From: Austwickia chelonae
Lineage (GTDB): Bacteria; Actinomycetota; Actinomycetes; Actinomycetales; Dermatophilaceae
Assembly (NCBI RefSeq): GCF_003391095.1
Contig: NZ_CP031447.1
Span: 310,001-374,000 of the forward strand
Direction: 5' to 3'
DNA length: 64,000 nucleotides
Part shown: piece by piece, positions 33,759-42,615 of the stretch
How the letters are laid out: the number at the start of each line of letters is the position of its first letter
Numbering within the stretch: the stretch's first letter is position 1
The notes under the pieces: generated by a model
Databases searched by the model: none
Told to the model about the DNA's origin: nothing
What the model saw: only the letters and a program-made list of their open reading frames with translations
Made by a program: the position numbers and the translations under genes

Positions 33759-35248
33759 CGGATGTTGCCGCGGGAGAAGTAGGCCTTCCCCGGTGTGGGT
33801 TTGCCGAGCAGCTGCTCCACCGTGACCAGGGTGAATCCGCGGGACTTCAAACCCTCGATGATCTTCGGGACGGCTTCGGCGGTGGTGGGCCGGGTGTCGT
33901 GCATCAGGATGATGCTGCCCGGCTTCGCTCCGTCCAGAGCGCGTTTGGTGGTGGTGGCGACACTGCGGTTCTTCCAGTCCTCGGTGTCGACATCCCACAA
34001 CATGATCGGGTACCCCAGGTTGCGGGTCGTCGGGTTGTACGAACCGTACGGAGGACGCATAGTCGTGGGCTTCTTGCCCAGCAGCGGGGCGAGCGCGTCC
34101 TCCGTCCGCTTGAGCTCGTTGCGCTGCTGCTCAGGTGAGAGCAGAGCAAGGTTGCGGTGGCTCCAGGTGTGGTTACCCACCGACATACCCAAGGAAGCAG
34201 CGCGACGCACCGTATGCGGGGCGCGAGAGACACTCTGGCCCAGCATGTAGAAGGTGCCGGGAACATTCGCCGAGGACAAGGAGTCGAGGATCTTCTCGGT
34301 CTCCGGACTGGGGCCGTCGTCGAAGGTCAACGCGACGCATTTGGCTGTGGCGCAGTCGACCTGTGGGTAGCTCTTCGTGGTCGACGGTGCGGGAGAAGGT
34401 GACTGGGACGTCGACTTTTCTGCCGGTTTTGGCTGCTCCTTCGGCTTCTCCGCAGCGTAGGTCGAGGGGCGACCAGCTGAGTCGCGGATCGTACGGCCTC
34501 TGTCGCTGAGCAGCTTCTCCGCCTTGTCGCGGGGGATGGTGATCGTAGCGTTGTCGTCTTCCAGAGAAGCAGAAGGCTCCGTCCCCGGCGTCAGCACCAG
34601 GTCGCCTTTTTTGGTGAACCAGATGTCACCGAGGAGCTGCTCCTGGGGAAACTTCGCCGCGTCGACCTTCGCCCCGGATCTCTTGATCTGATCGATGGCC
34701 AGTTCGGCGATTTCCTTGCGGCCGTCATCGGTCAACAGGTCAGGGGACGTCCACACCTGGCCGGAGGCAGCATCGGAGTACCAGATCTGGTGGAAGACCA
34801 CCGTGTCGTTCTCGGTGGAGTGTTGAGACTCGGCGCGCACTCCGAGAAGAGTGCCGTCGGCGAGAACCGGTACGGCGAAACCGGATAGTTCGGTCGGGGA
34901 CTCAGCGCGGGACGGAGCGTCCGCGAGGAACTTCTTGGAGCGGGACGAAGCCCACTCGGACACGGTTTCATTGAGCTTGGGAGCTCCAGGGATGTCCGGC
35001 CACATGATGAAGACCGGGGCCGCAGGGTCGTTGTTCGACAACTCCTTGGTGGTGGCGCCAGGGATGTTGAGCGATTCCGGGCCTGCGGACCATTCGATCT
35101 TCTCCGAGGGGACCGAGACGGCAGCAGCTCTCTGCACGCTCGGCGCGTCGGTGGACGATTCGCCGAGTGAGCACCCACTTGCTGCGAGGACAGTGACCAG
35201 CGAGAGTGTGCAGGCGCGGTGGGCAAGGGAAGCACGGCGATGAGACAT
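33755..35248 (-). CDS. Lipoprotein polysaccharide deacetylase with RsiV-like domain
   Basis: A 497-residue exported lipoprotein: signal to Cys26 (VLAASGCS), an alpha/beta domain of about 50-260 resembling the DUF3298/RsiV type found in front of peptidoglycan deacetylases, a Pro/Ser/Lys linker, then a NodB domain from about 300. NodB motifs are complete: TFDDGP, HTWSH, RPPYGSY, WDVDTEDW and LMHD, so metal binding and catalysis should be intact. It probably deacetylates peptidoglycan or a wall polysaccharide, raising lysozyme resistance. The ATG at 35248 is chosen because the signal peptide begins there. Confidence 0.88.
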   Translation of the reverse strand: MSHRRASLAHRACTLSLVTVLAASGCSLGESSTDAPSVQRAAAVSVPSEKIEWSAGPESLNIPGATTKELSNNDPAAPVFIMWPDIPGAPKLNETVSEWASSRSKKFLADAPSRAESPTELSGFAVPVLADGTLLGVRAESQHSTENDTVVFHQIWYSDAASGQVWTSPDLLTDDGRKEIAELAIDQIKRSGAKVDAAKFPQEQLLGDIWFTKKGDLVLTPGTEPSASLEDDNATITIPRDKAEKLLSDRGRTIRDSAGRPSTYAAEKPKEQPKPAEKSTSQSPSPAPSTTKSYPQVDCATAKCVALTFDDGPSPETEKILDSLSSANVPGTFYMLGQSVSRAPHTVRRAASLGMSVGNHTWSHRNLALLSPEQQRNELKRTEDALAPLLGKKPTTMRPPYGSYNPTTRNLGYPIMLWDVDTEDWKNRSVATTTKRALDGAKPGSIILMHDTRPTTAEAVPKIIEGLKSRGFTLVTVEQLLGKPTPGKAYFSRGNIR

Positions 35249-35372
35249 GACGGGGACCTTATCGTCCGGGCCAGGGCAACCAGGAAGAGCCCCTGGAAAG
35301 ATGATCGCCGTTCTCGATCGGCTGTGAACAGCCAGATGTGACCAAAACACGGGGAGTCGTCGGCGCACGGAA

Positions 35373-35402
35373 AGGCTGACGAACCTCAATGAGGTTCAGC
35401 CT
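35373..35402. promoter_or_regulatory. Inverted repeat upstream of the deacetylase
   Basis: GAACCTC-AAT-GAGGTTC (35381-35397) is a perfect 7-bp repeat, flanked by AGGCT/AGCCT. It lies about 125 bases before the deacetylase start and could be an operator or a second stem of the CBS-gene terminator region. Confidence 0.4.
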
Positions 35403-35419
35403 GGCTGAAGCTCACGAAA

Positions 35420-35456
35420 TCCGGTGGCCGGGCGCCTACTGCGCCCAGCCACCGGA
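35420..35456 (-). terminator. Terminator of the CBS-BON gene
   Basis: TCCGGTGGC and GCCACCGGA enclose GGGCGC-CTACT-GCGCCC with one mismatch, a near-perfect 16-bp stem. It begins seven bases after the CBS gene stop on the minus strand and is followed by TTTCGTG. Confidence 0.75.
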
Positions 35457-35462
35457 ACCAGA

Positions 35463-36068
35463 TCAGGAATTCGTGACGCCGTCCAGCACGACATGCACCC
35501 GACGCACACCCAACACCGACCGGGAGATGGCGACCGCGACATCGCGCTCCACGGCACTGCCCGCGCCACGGACCTCGACGACACCGTGCTCCACGGTGAT
35601 CCGCCAGTGATCCTGCCCGTAGTCGTGGAAAGCCGACACCAACTCGTCCAGCAGGTCCTCATCGGACCGCCACAACGCACGCACCACGTCGCTACGGCTG
35701 ACCACGCCCACCAAATCACCCTCACGGACCACCGGAAGACTCTTGAACGAGGTATGCGTGAACAGATCGATCAGATCGGACACATCAGCGCCCTCAGTGG
35801 TGGTCCGCGGGTCCGTCGTCATGATCTCCGCGACCGTCTTCGGCAACGGCTCGCTCTCGGCCAACGGAGTTGCATGAGCGCGAGCATCAGGCTCCACCGC
35901 ACGACGCAGGACATCGATCTCGGAGAGGACACCGACGACCTTGTTGCCGGCGTCGACCACCGGCACCGCGGTGATACGGCGTTCGGCGAGGAGCTGGAGT
36001 GCCTCGTTGAGGTCAGCATCGGCGTGAATGCTGAAAGCCGGGGCGGTCATGATCTCGCGGACGAGCAT
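35463..36068 (-). CDS. CBS-pair protein with C-terminal BON-like domain
   Basis: A 201-residue cytosolic protein. Two CBS motifs (MTAPAFSIHADADLNEAL...RITAVPVVD and MTTDPRTT...KSLPVVREGDLVGVVSRSD, quoted in pieces) form a Bateman module that usually binds adenine nucleotides. Residues 145-200 (WRITVEHGVVEVRGAG...VRRVHVVLDGV) look like a BON domain. CBS-BON proteins are common in actinobacteria and tied to dormancy, hypoxia or nucleotide status. GAGGAG precedes the ATG. It stands alone between a terminator and the winged-helix regulator gene. Confidence 0.88.
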   Translation of the reverse strand: MLVREIMTAPAFSIHADADLNEALQLLAERRITAVPVVDAGNKVVGVLSEIDVLRRAVEPDARAHATPLAESEPLPKTVAEIMTTDPRTTTEGADVSDLIDLFTHTSFKSLPVVREGDLVGVVSRSDVVRALWRSDEDLLDELVSAFHDYGQDHWRITVEHGVVEVRGAGSAVERDVAVAISRSVLGVRRVHVVLDGVTNS

Positions 36069-36191
36069 CGGTGCGAACTCCTCGATCGGAAGGACAACTT
36101 TCGCGGACAGTCTCTCAGGAGCACCGTGCCACCGAATCGGGCGACCGTCCTGTCGACCGAACCCATCTCAGATAGAGGGCAGCTCCACGGC

Positions 36192-36956
36192 TCAGGACCG
36201 GGGAAGCCACGAACGACGCACCGGCTCCGGACGTGGCGGGGCCGGCGGACCCGCCGACGGATCCGGCGGGAACTCGATCAGACAACACCCCGGTAGCGCG
36301 AACGGAGTGAGCCGCATCGCCTGCGCGGCAGGCACCCCATGTGCCTCGTAGATCCCGGTCAACACGCCCTGGTGGAGCGAACAGACCACATCCTGATGCG
36401 CCCTGGCCGCGTTCAACAACGGACACTGGCGCAGACGCACCGTCCCATCCGGCGCATCCACGGGCGCATGCCCGTCCCGTGACAATGCAGCCCTGGCCGT
36501 CCGCTCGGCTTCGGCAAGCCCCTGGGCCTCCGCCGACACCGAGGAACGACCTTGCCGCACACCCGCAGCGAAAGCCCACCCCTTCGGATCCTCCTCGGTG
36601 GCCTCGACATGCGCCGCCATCGTCGTCGCCAACAAGCTGTACTCCCGGACCTGCGGACGCTGGGCGTCCAAGGGCTCTGCCCAGTACAGGATCGCGGGGC
36701 GTCCACGGCCCCGAGCCGGACCGCTCTCCCGATGGGCCAGCCCGGCCTGAACCAGGGCATCCAAATGCTCACGAACCGTATTCGGGTGCTGCCCGCACAA
36801 TCTGGACAACCGAGCCACGGACGTCGGACGGGAACAGGCCCCCAGCCGTTCGAGAACGTGCGCTCGCGGGCCGGACAGCCGGGCGATCGGGTCGACCTTC
36901 GGGTTCGCCGGGCGAGGTCCCAAAGGTGCATCCGGCGAGGTGGCGTGCCCTTTCAT
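36192..36956 (-). CDS. Winged-helix regulator with C-terminal cysteines (SufR-like)
   Basis: A 254-residue DNA-binding protein. The winged helix spans about 30-95 (SRLCGQHPNTVREHLDALVQ, then GRGRPAILYW). The C-terminal half carries Cys178, Cys192, Cys224 and Cys225 in a C-x13-C-x31-CC pattern, near VCSLHQGVLTGIYEAHG. That layout resembles SufR-type regulators, whose iron-sulphur cluster senses redox or nitric oxide. It diverges from a Cys-rich DUF2249 gene across a 140-base gap holding a 12-bp palindrome. Cluster binding is inferred, not shown. Confidence 0.72.
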   Translation of the reverse strand: MKGHATSPDAPLGPRPANPKVDPIARLSGPRAHVLERLGACSRPTSVARLSRLCGQHPNTVREHLDALVQAGLAHRESGPARGRGRPAILYWAEPLDAQRPQVREYSLLATTMAAHVEATEEDPKGWAFAAGVRQGRSSVSAEAQGLAEAERTARAALSRDGHAPVDAPDGTVRLRQCPLLNAARAHQDVVCSLHQGVLTGIYEAHGVPAAQAMRLTPFALPGCCLIEFPPDPSAGPPAPPRPEPVRRSWLPRS

Positions 36957-37047
36957 CTCGGACCGCCTGGTTCCGTCGCGGAGGACGCGAGCTTCAGGGA
37001 TGGCAGGAGAAACACTGATCTGACCCTTCTGACGGCACAGGTACGAT

Positions 37048-37059
37048 CGCCGTACGGCG
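37048..37059. promoter_or_regulatory. 12-bp palindrome between divergent genes
   Basis: CGCCGTACGGCG is a perfect palindrome, placed 38 bases before the DUF2249 start and followed directly by a TAATGT that could be a -10. It is a candidate operator for the adjacent winged-helix regulator. Confidence 0.45.
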
Positions 37060-37096
37060 TAATGTCGTCGTGGTCACAGATTGAAGGGATATCACG

Positions 37097-37462
37097 ATGT
37101 CCGATCCTGCTGCCAGCGCACACCAGGCCGGGGCCGAGGCTGCGGGATCGCACGGCGGGGGCTGTGGCAGCGAATCCCCGGGATGCGACGGCCAGGGTGG
37201 CTGTGGCAGCGGTGGCGGCTGCGGCGGGCATCTCGTCTATGTTCCCGAGTTGGACGCGCGGACCCTCGACCCGATGATCCGGCAGTCGGCGATCTTCGGG
37301 GTGCTGGTGGGCCTGCCGCCGGAGGAGTCCGTCACCGTGCTCACCGACCAGGACCCGACTCCGATCGCAGATCTGATGGAGGAACGCCTTCCAGGCGAGT
37401 ACACCGTGGACACGGAGACCATTGAAGGCGATTGCTATCGCGTGACATTCACCCGGTCCTGA
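37097..37462 (+). CDS. DUF2249 protein with Cys/Gly-rich N-terminus
   Basis: A 121-residue protein. Residues 18-44 are Gly-rich with four cysteines (23, 30, 36, 42) in GGGCGS, PGCDG, GGCGSGGGCGG, which could bind metal. Residues 47-121 match DUF2249 (ELDARTLDPMIRQSAIF, then VTVLTDQDPTPIADLM and CYRVTFTRS). DUF2249 genes recur beside nitrate, nitrite, NO and hemerythrin functions, so a redox or NO role fits the divergent Cys-bearing regulator. AAGGG lies before the ATG. Confidence 0.75.
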   Translation: MSDPAASAHQAGAEAAGSHGGGCGSESPGCDGQGGCGSGGGCGGHLVYVPELDARTLDPMIRQSAIFGVLVGLPPEESVTVLTDQDPTPIADLMEERLPGEYTVDTETIEGDCYRVTFTRS

Positions 37463-37495
37463 GTCGGTATCGCAACACAGGAACCGGCTGCTCGG

Positions 37496-38122
37496 TCAGC
37501 CGAGAAGCCCACGTTCCCTGGCCACGGTGACCGCCGCTGTGCGGTTGTCCACCCCGAGTTTGTCGAAGACATGCACCAGATGGGTCTTCACCGTGGCCTC
37601 GGAGATGAACAGGGAGCGGGCGATCGCCCGGTTCGACTTGCCGTCGGCCACCGCATTCAGCACCTGAACCTCCCGATCACTCAACGTGCTCTGTGGCCGT
37701 CGCAGCGCGGTGACCAGCCGTTCGGCGACCCCTGGGGCGAGGACGGTCTCTCCCCGGGCCGCGGCTTCCACGGCGGAGACGATGGCTTCCGGCGGGGCGT
37801 CCTTCAACAGGTACCCGGCGGCTCCGGCTTCGACGGCGCGCAGGATGTCGGCGTCGGTGTCATAGGTGGTCAGGATCAGGACCGCCGGAGGCTCGGAGTC
37901 TGCGGACAACCGCTCTGTCGTGGTGGCCCCGTCCATACCGGCACCCAGGCGCAGATCCATCAGGACGACATCGGGGTGGGTGCGGGAGACCAGGGCGAGA
38001 GCTTCTTCCCCGGATGCGGCCTGGCCCACGACGTCCACCCGATCGTCGGCGCCGAGCAGAGCGGCCAAACCCGCCCTCACCACGGGGTGGTCGTCCACCA
38101 GGATCACTCGTACCGCTGTCAC
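37496..38122 (-). CDS. NarL/LuxR-type response regulator
   Basis: A 208-residue regulator. The receiver has Asp10/Asp11, the phosphoacceptor Asp56 (VVLMDLRLG) and a conserved TTYDTD and YLLKDA. The C-terminal HTH (LSDREVQVLNAVADGKSNRAI, shown to 20, then SEATVKTHL) is NarL-type. Its GTG start overlaps the stop of the sensor kinase (GTGA), so they are a coupled pair, and an MMPL exporter precedes them. It likely controls that exporter. A weak hairpin at 37485-37502 overlaps its stop, between it and the convergent DUF2249 gene. Confidence 0.93.
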   Translation of the reverse strand: MTAVRVILVDDHPVVRAGLAALLGADDRVDVVGQAASGEEALALVSRTHPDVVLMDLRLGAGMDGATTTERLSADSEPPAVLILTTYDTDADILRAVEAGAAGYLLKDAPPEAIVSAVEAAARGETVLAPGVAERLVTALRRPQSTLSDREVQVLNAVADGKSNRAIARSLFISEATVKTHLVHVFDKLGVDNRTAAVTVARERGLLG

Positions 38123-39408
38123 CGTTCTTCCTTCCCGGATGGTGAGGGACCAGGGGACCCAGGCAAAGGGATCATCGCGGACAGCGCTGTCCCTTCGCCG
38201 GGCTCGGTCTCGACGACTACGGTGCCGTTGACATCGGCCAGGCGTTCTCGCATGGCGCGTAACCCGAAGCCGGAACCGTCAGGACGCCGGCTCTCCACGG
38301 TCCCCCGCCGAGCTTCCTCCAGGGCGAAGCCGATTCCGTCGTCGACCACGTCGAGTCCGGTGGATTCGGGAAGATAGCTCAGCGTGACCGCGACCCGGTC
38401 TGCGCGGGAATGCTGACGAACGTTGGCCAGCGCGCCTTGAGCGAAGCGCAGGAGCGCGATCTCGTGGCTGGCCGGAATGACCTGCACATTTCCGTCGACG
38501 GTGATTCCGGCCTCGATACCGCACTGTTCCTGGAAACGGGTGATGAGCCGTCTGAGAGCAGCAGGCAACGGGGTCTCCTCCAACGGAGCCGGAGTGAGGG
38601 CATGGACGACCCGGCGGGCCTCGTCGAGGTTCTCCACGGCCACGGTCTCGATCTGGGCGAGCAATGCCCGGCGCTGATCGACGTCCGGAGAGGACAGATC
38701 GCCCAGCCCGGCGCGGCTCAGCAGGATGATCGAAGAAAACCCTTGAGCGAGAGTGTCGTGGATGTCCCGGGCGAGACGTGCCCGTTCGGACAGAGCACCG
38801 GCCCGGCGCTGGGCTTGGGCGAGCTCGTCGTGCGCGGCCACGAGATCTTCCTGAGCGGAGACCAGGTCGGCCAGCAGACGGCGTCTCTCCTCCGATTCGG
38901 CGATGACCCGCTGGTAGCCGACAGCGATGCCGACCGCGACGAGAGCGCCCACAACAGGGCCGATGACCTGCCCCGGCCCGGCAGGGCCATCCGGTTGGGC
39001 GACAAGCACGGCAGCCATGATCGCGACCACAGCGGACAGCGCCCATCGAAGGGGAAGTACGTGCATGGCCAGCAGATAGAGGGCGAAAGCCACCCAGGAG
39101 AACTCACGGGAGAAGACCAGGAGACCCACCCAGCTGGTGACCAGGACGAAGAACCAGCCCGGCACGCACCAGACCGGCAACGGCCTGAGACGTGCCCGAC
39201 GGCTCAGCGGAACACCGAGGACGTACCATCCGGACACGGCTGCCGCAGCGACGACCACCCACCAAGGGCGAGCTTCGTGGACGGCGCTGCGGATCACCGC
39301 CAAGGCCATCAGCAGGGCGAAGAGCGCATGCTGTCCGGCGACGAGGGCTCTTGCCGCGCCGGTTCGCTCATGTCCGGTTTCCACGGTGCTCCGGCTCAGC
39401 CCACCCAT
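38119..39408 (-). CDS. HisKA_3-type sensor histidine kinase
   Basis: A 429-residue kinase with five or six membrane helices in residues 20-165, a short coiled linker (EERRRLLADLVSAQEDLVAA) and a HisKA_3 dimerisation domain with ARDIHDTLAQG (His217), then an ATPase (LANVRQHSRAD, VDDGIGF, GFGLRAMRERL). The large helical input without a periplasmic domain is typical of DesK-like kinases that sense membrane or lipophilic signals. It starts four bases after the MMPL gene ends, implying it monitors what that pump handles. Confidence 0.93.
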   Translation of the reverse strand: MGGLSRSTVETGHERTGAARALVAGQHALFALLMALAVIRSAVHEARPWWVVVAAAAVSGWYVLGVPLSRRARLRPLPVWCVPGWFFVLVTSWVGLLVFSREFSWVAFALYLLAMHVLPLRWALSAVVAIMAAVLVAQPDGPAGPGQVIGPVVGALVAVGIAVGYQRVIAESEERRRLLADLVSAQEDLVAAHDELAQAQRRAGALSERARLARDIHDTLAQGFSSIILLSRAGLGDLSSPDVDQRRALLAQIETVAVENLDEARRVVHALTPAPLEETPLPAALRRLITRFQEQCGIEAGITVDGNVQVIPASHEIALLRFAQGALANVRQHSRADRVAVTLSYLPESTGLDVVDDGIGFALEEARRGTVESRRPDGSGFGLRAMRERLADVNGTVVVETEPGEGTALSAMIPLPGSPGPSPSGKEER

Positions 39409-39412
39409 GGGG

Positions 39413-41488
39413 TCACGCTAGCCGTCCAGGCCGCCACATGGAGTCACCTACCAGTGCGAACAGCGCCGGGACCACGATGGTGCGGACGAACAGGGTGTCG
39501 ATCAGCACGCCCAGCCCGACGACAAGACCCAGCTGACCGAGCACCACCAGGGGCAGCATGCCCAGGGCGGCGAAGACCGCGGCGAGGACCAAACCGGCGC
39601 TGGTGATGACGACCCCGGTGGCGGAGACGGCCCGGACCGTGCCGGTCACGGTGCCGTGGACCGTGGCCTCGTGACGAATGCGATGGGCCAGGAAGATCGT
39701 GTAATCGATACCGAGAGCCACCAGGAAGAGGAAAGCCAGTAGCGGCAGATGGGCGTCGAGCGCGGGGAAGGCGAACAGGTGGGTGCCCACGAAGGTGCCG
39801 GCACCGATGGCTGCCAGCGCACTGAGCACGTTGACCAGGGTGAGCAGTAGGGGCGCCACCAGCGATTGCAGCAGCGCGACCAGGACGACGAGAGCCACGA
39901 GGAGAATCAGCGGGGCGACGAGGAGCAGATCCCGGCGCCCGGTGTCTCGGGAGTCGAGCTCGGTGGCGGTGGGTCCACCGACCAGAGCCTGAGCAGCGGG
40001 AAGGGCGCGGGAGGTTTCTCGCAGGGCACGTACGGCGCTGAAAGCCTCCTCGGTGTCAGGGGCTGCGGTGCCCACGGCGGACAGCCGGACGAGCTGACCG
40101 TCGACGGAGGTACCTGTCGGGGTGACTCGGACGATGCCGGGGACCTGCTTCAGGGCTGCAGTGAGCTCTGCAGCTGCCTCGGCACGGGCGACGACGGTAT
40201 GCGGCTGAGATTCTCCGGCGGGAAAATGCGCAGACAGAGTGCTCAGCCCGTTCGCGGACTCGGAGGTGACCCGGAACTTCTCGGCTTGGCTGAGCCCGAT
40301 CCGGGTGCCGATCATCCCCGTGGTCAGGACGGCGAGGACAGCCAGAGAGGCGAGTAGGACGGCGAGTGGCCGACGTACGACCGCGGCCGCGGTCCGCTCG
40401 AAGAGGCCAGGACGGGCATCGCAGGAAGGCACCTCGGCCGGAACAGGCCGGGGGACGAGCGGCCAGAAAGCGGCCCGGCCGACGACTGCCAGCGCAGGCG
40501 GCAGGACGAAGAGCACCGCAGGTAGCGCGAGAGCGAGCCCGACAGCGGAAGCCATCCCGAGCCCCCGGGTCGCGGGCAGGCTTGCCAGAGCCAAGCAGAG
40601 CAGGGCCAGGACGACGGTCACATTGCTGGCGACGATGGCGCCCACCCCGGCCCGCCAGGCCGTGGTCAGCGCCTCCCGGTGGTCTTCGGTCCGGCGCAGC
40701 TCTTCCCGATAACGGGAGATCAGCAGGAGCGCATAGTTGGTCCCGGCTCCGAAGACGAGGACGGACAGGATGCCTGCGTCGAACTGCCATCCGAACTGAC
40801 TGCCCAGCCGAGCCGCTGCTCCCGCCGCAGCCTGATCGGCCAGCCCGACGACGGTCAGGGGCAGTAGTAGAAGCACCGGGGAGCGGTAGGTGAGGAGCAG
40901 GAGAAGCGCGACGACACCGATGGTGACCATGAGCAGCCGCAGATCGGCACCGGCGAAGGCCCCGGCGATATCGGCGCCGAAGGCCGGCCCGCCGGTGATC
41001 TGGACCTGGAGCCCTTCGGGAGTGGCATCGCGGGCGTCCTGGCGGAGGCGTTCGACGGACTCTCGCATAGTGGTGTTGTGCGCGGCTCGTTCCACGGGGA
41101 CGAGGACGATGGCAGCTTTGCCGTCCTGGCTGGGGATGGGGCCGCGCGCGGGATGCGCACTGCTGCGGGTGAGTTTCTCGACGAGCCGAGCACCGGCTGC
41201 CTGGTCTTCAGCGGTGAGGGTACCTGCGTCGGTGCGGGTCGTGACGGCGATGACGGTGGCGAGACGGGCATCGGCGAAGCGCTCGCGTAGCGCGTCCACT
41301 TGGGCTGATTCGGCAGTGTCGGGGACCTGTCGGGAGGGAGTCTCGTTGGTGGCGCCGCGTAGTGCCCCGACGAGGGAGATCAGGGCGAGGAGAGTGACCA
41401 ACGCCGAGATCCACGCTCCGCGACGGGTCAGTGCCGGGTGAACGCGGTGGCGGTCTCGGGTGGGGGCGGGATCAGGTGCGGACGACAT
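39413..41488 (-). CDS. MMPL/RND-family exporter
   Basis: A 691-residue transporter with two repeated halves, each with one helix, a large outside loop, then five helices, as in MMPL proteins (LLLLTYRSPVLLLLPLTVVG, then FGAGTNYALLLISRYREELR; second half VALGIDYTIFLAHRIRHEA). Such proteins export lipids or drugs. The ATG at 41488 follows GAGGA at four bases. It heads an operon with the histidine kinase and response regulator, diverges from a LysR gene, and its leader begins with an 11-bp inverted repeat. Confidence 0.92.
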   Translation of the reverse strand: MSSAPDPAPTRDRHRVHPALTRRGAWISALVTLLALISLVGALRGATNETPSRQVPDTAESAQVDALRERFADARLATVIAVTTRTDAGTLTAEDQAAGARLVEKLTRSSAHPARGPIPSQDGKAAIVLVPVERAAHNTTMRESVERLRQDARDATPEGLQVQITGGPAFGADIAGAFAGADLRLLMVTIGVVALLLLLTYRSPVLLLLPLTVVGLADQAAAGAAARLGSQFGWQFDAGILSVLVFGAGTNYALLLISRYREELRRTEDHREALTTAWRAGVGAIVASNVTVVLALLCLALASLPATRGLGMASAVGLALALPAVLFVLPPALAVVGRAAFWPLVPRPVPAEVPSCDARPGLFERTAAAVVRRPLAVLLASLAVLAVLTTGMIGTRIGLSQAEKFRVTSESANGLSTLSAHFPAGESQPHTVVARAEAAAELTAALKQVPGIVRVTPTGTSVDGQLVRLSAVGTAAPDTEEAFSAVRALRETSRALPAAQALVGGPTATELDSRDTGRRDLLLVAPLILLVALVVLVALLQSLVAPLLLTLVNVLSALAAIGAGTFVGTHLFAFPALDAHLPLLAFLFLVALGIDYTIFLAHRIRHEATVHGTVTGTVRAVSATGVVITSAGLVLAAVFAALGMLPLVVLGQLGLVVGLGVLIDTLFVRTIVVPALFALVGDSMWRPGRLA

Positions 41489-41497
41489 TTTTCCTCG

Positions 41498-41528
41498 CTG
41501 GACAGGTCGATGTGGGTGACCTGTCCAG
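41498..41528 (-). promoter_or_regulatory. Perfect 11-bp inverted repeat before the MMPL gene
   Basis: CTGGACAGGTC (41498-41508) and GACCTGTCCAG (41518-41528) are separated by nine bases. The repeat ends just before the ribosome-binding site of the MMPL gene. It could be a dimeric repressor operator or, as RNA, a hairpin that shields translation. Confidence 0.6.
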
Positions 41529-41652
41529 AACACCTTCCCGCGGGGGCCGGCACATCGCCCGCGTGGTTCTCCGGGGGTCCATCGTTCGATGGATGGGGAG
41601 GACTTGCCGACGGGGCCGCGATCTGCACTCCTGCGGAGGATAAGATTTTCTG

Positions 41653-42570
41653 ATGCTCGATCCGGTGAAGTTACGCACTCTTGTCGACATCGCGGCGCTG
41701 GGCAGTATCGCGGCTGCGGCCAAGGAATCGGGGATCACCGCATCGGCGGCATCGCAGCACATCACCGCACTGGAAGAGCGGCTGGGGACTCCGCTGTTGG
41801 AGCGTCTCCCGCGATCGACCCGGTTGACCGCAGCAGGAGCCGCCCTGGCCCGGGCGGCCTTGCCGATCCTCGATGGTTTGGACGATGCGATCCGGCTGGT
41901 CGATGACATCGCTGGGACCAGGGCCGGGCGGATCCGCTTGGGCACCTTCGCCTCGGCGGCGAACAGCTTGGTGCTGCCTGCGGTGAGCGCTTTCCTCGAG
42001 GAGCATCAGGGGGCGAGTGTCGACATCACGGAGGTGGAGCCGGGGGATATCGTCGGCGCGGTGCTCCATGGAGGGGTCGATCTGGCGGTCACTCACCGGT
42101 ATGCGTTCGCCCCGGACTATCCGACCGCAGGGCTCTCGCGTTCGGAGCTCTTCCGTGATCCGCTGCTCCTGGCTGTTCCGGGCGCGCACCGGCTTGCTGG
42201 GGCGGTGCAGTGCACGGTGGCTGACACGGTGGGCGAGGCCTGGGTGGCGCCGCGTCCCCGCGAGGGTTTCCAGGCGGTGCTGACCCACCTGGGGCGGCGG
42301 GCCCGGTTCACCCCGGATATCCGGCATCGTGCGGACAGTTATGAACTCGCTCGGGAACTGGTGGCCTCGGGGCTGGGGGTCAGTTTGATCCCGCAGCTGG
42401 CGGCCGTGCCGACACCGGGGGTGGTTTATCTGGAGTTGACGGACGAGGACCTGTGCCGGCAGGTCGATCTGATTCAGCGTCGGTCGGATTCCAATCCGTC
42501 GTTGCCGGATCTGGTGGCGGCGATCATCAGGCGGGCGCAGGGCGGAGCGGCCTCCGAGACCGCCGGATGA
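41653..42570 (+). CDS. LysR-type transcriptional regulator
   Basis: A 305-residue LTTR. The N-terminal winged helix reads LRTLVDIAALGSIAAAAKES, then ASAASQHITALEERLGTPLLER. The co-inducer domain starts near RIRLGTFASAANSLVLP. It diverges from the MMPL exporter operon across 164 bases, so the pump is a natural target alongside autoregulation. The ligand is unknown. Confidence 0.92.
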   Translation: MLDPVKLRTLVDIAALGSIAAAAKESGITASAASQHITALEERLGTPLLERLPRSTRLTAAGAALARAALPILDGLDDAIRLVDDIAGTRAGRIRLGTFASAANSLVLPAVSAFLEEHQGASVDITEVEPGDIVGAVLHGGVDLAVTHRYAFAPDYPTAGLSRSELFRDPLLLAVPGAHRLAGAVQCTVADTVGEAWVAPRPREGFQAVLTHLGRRARFTPDIRHRADSYELARELVASGLGVSLIPQLAAVPTPGVVYLELTDEDLCRQVDLIQRRSDSNPSLPDLVAAIIRRAQGGAASETAG

Positions 42571-42615
42571 GGACCTGGATCGATCAGACGTAGGGCATGC
42601 CTTCCCCGTGCTGGA

